From: Physcomitrium patens
Taxonomy: Eukaryota > Streptophyta > Bryopsida > Funariales > Funariaceae
Direction of reading: 5' to 3'
Assembly: GCF_000002425.4 (NCBI RefSeq)
Contig: NC_037253.1
Coordinates: 5,738,178-5,802,177, forward strand
Length of the DNA: 64,000 nt
Position 1 is the stretch's first letter; each line of letters opens with the position of its first letter. Made by a program: the position numbers and the translations under genes. Positions 63,251-64,000 of this stretch are shown here, piece by piece. A model generated the notes under the pieces. The model had not been told where the DNA came from, did not search any database, and worked only from the letters and a program-made list of their open reading frames with translations.

Positions 63251-63523
63251 GGCAACGAGCTCCAACGTACAGCAGCACAAAAAGCAAAGGAAAGCAAAGA
63301 GACGAAGACGACGAAGAAGAAGAAGCATGCCGAGTCCGATGTGGAATGAATAAAGCCCATAGGGCCATGGAGATCGATTAGAAAAACCTTTTTGTGAATT
63401 TTTTTGGAAATTTCAATTGATGATCTCTAGATCCGGCAACGTTTCTACTGAACTATAATTGACACTCTAGTTGCTAGTATATATATTTTTATTAAAATTT
63501 ATGTTATTTTTTCTATATCTGTT

Positions 63524-63564
<41 letters not shown>

Positions 63565-64000
63565 TGAGTAGGTGGCGAGTTGTGGTGACATCAGAAATAC
63601 CCTATTACAGTAAGATTCTTGATAGAAACAATCTGTTTTACTAAATCACATAGTTTAAGAGTTGGTTGTTTGAGGAAAATTTTGGTAACATCACTGGTGA
63701 AGGTAACATGTGAAGAGTTGAATGCAATCTCAGTTGAAAGGTTATGGATTGTTAAAAGCTTGTACGAATTCAAGGGAAGACCTTTGTCTTAGAAACCAGG
63801 CATTAGAATTTGTTTCAGGTAATCATTCAATCCCAGGTTGTAAAGCCTGATGATGGCCTTAGATTTTTCTTCCATGCAAATTGAAAAGTCGTAAGAAATA
63901 AATTAAGGTACAAATTACAAGCAAGTGGTCCGCGCATAATATACCAAAATTTCAAGTATGAAATTCTGCAAAAGTTTAGGAATGTAGAAACACATCATTA
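63251..64000. other. upstream flank of AlaX-like gene, AT-rich window edge
   Basis: Contains the AlaX-like 5' leader and promoter and a long (TA)n tract at 63526-63560. A minus-strand open frame at 63591-63773 (60 codons) has no recognisable motif and may belong to something beyond the window. Confidence 0.45.
63526..63560. repeat. (TA)n microsatellite
   Basis: Perfect TA run of about 17 units upstream of the AlaX-like gene. Confidence 0.95.

Overview
This is a nuclear plant window, most likely from a moss; the overall character best fits Physcomitrium (Physcomitrella) patens. The evidence is plant-type nuclear genes with many short introns (chloroplast-type aspartate carbamoyltransferase, an ERF transcription factor, a PRMT4/CARM1 methyltransferase, a GPI-anchored phytocyanin), very AT-rich intergenic DNA, and Ty3/gypsy chromoviruses of the sort that dominate moss genomes. 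The species call is an inference; no database was searched.

Layout. 1-2 kb: a decayed pogo/Tigger-like DNA transposon. 2.98-8.0 kb: two convergent genes, an intronless ERF factor (+) and a six-exon pyrimidine-synthesis gene PYRB (-). 8.0-12.3 kb: AT-rich intergenic DNA with a foldback MITE. 12.3-17.9 kb: a multi-exon S9 prolyl-oligopeptidase-like gene (-) with in-frame stops and frameshifts, called a pseudogene. 19.3-20.6 kb: a nuclear gene for organellar ribosomal protein bS16 (-). 22-26.8 kb: moderate-GC DNA with exon-like pieces that could not be assembled into a gene.

26.8-38.7 kb is a nested retrotransposon island. A complete chromovirus (+ strand, identical 541-bp LTRs, 5-bp target duplication, open gag and pol, plus an unexplained 140-codon third ORF) has inserted antisense into the third ORF of an older, heavily decayed relative. 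The older copy is a mosaic of LTR, gag, protease, RT and integrase fragments on the minus strand. A decayed Ty1/copia gag-protease relic follows at 38.9-40.1 kb.

43.5-49.7 kb: a 15-exon PRMT4/CARM1 arginine methyltransferase gene (+). 49.7-56.3 kb: AT-rich DNA with a Tc1/mariner transposase relic. 56.3-57.5 kb: a four-exon stellacyanin-type phytocyanin (-). 60.6-63.3 kb: an eight-exon AlaX-like alanyl-tRNA editing protein (-). The genes are unrelated housekeeping or regulatory genes and show no operon-like cooperation. Exon borders were assigned by eye from GT/AG (one GC/AG) sites with reading-frame continuity checked across each junction; UTRs were not resolved.
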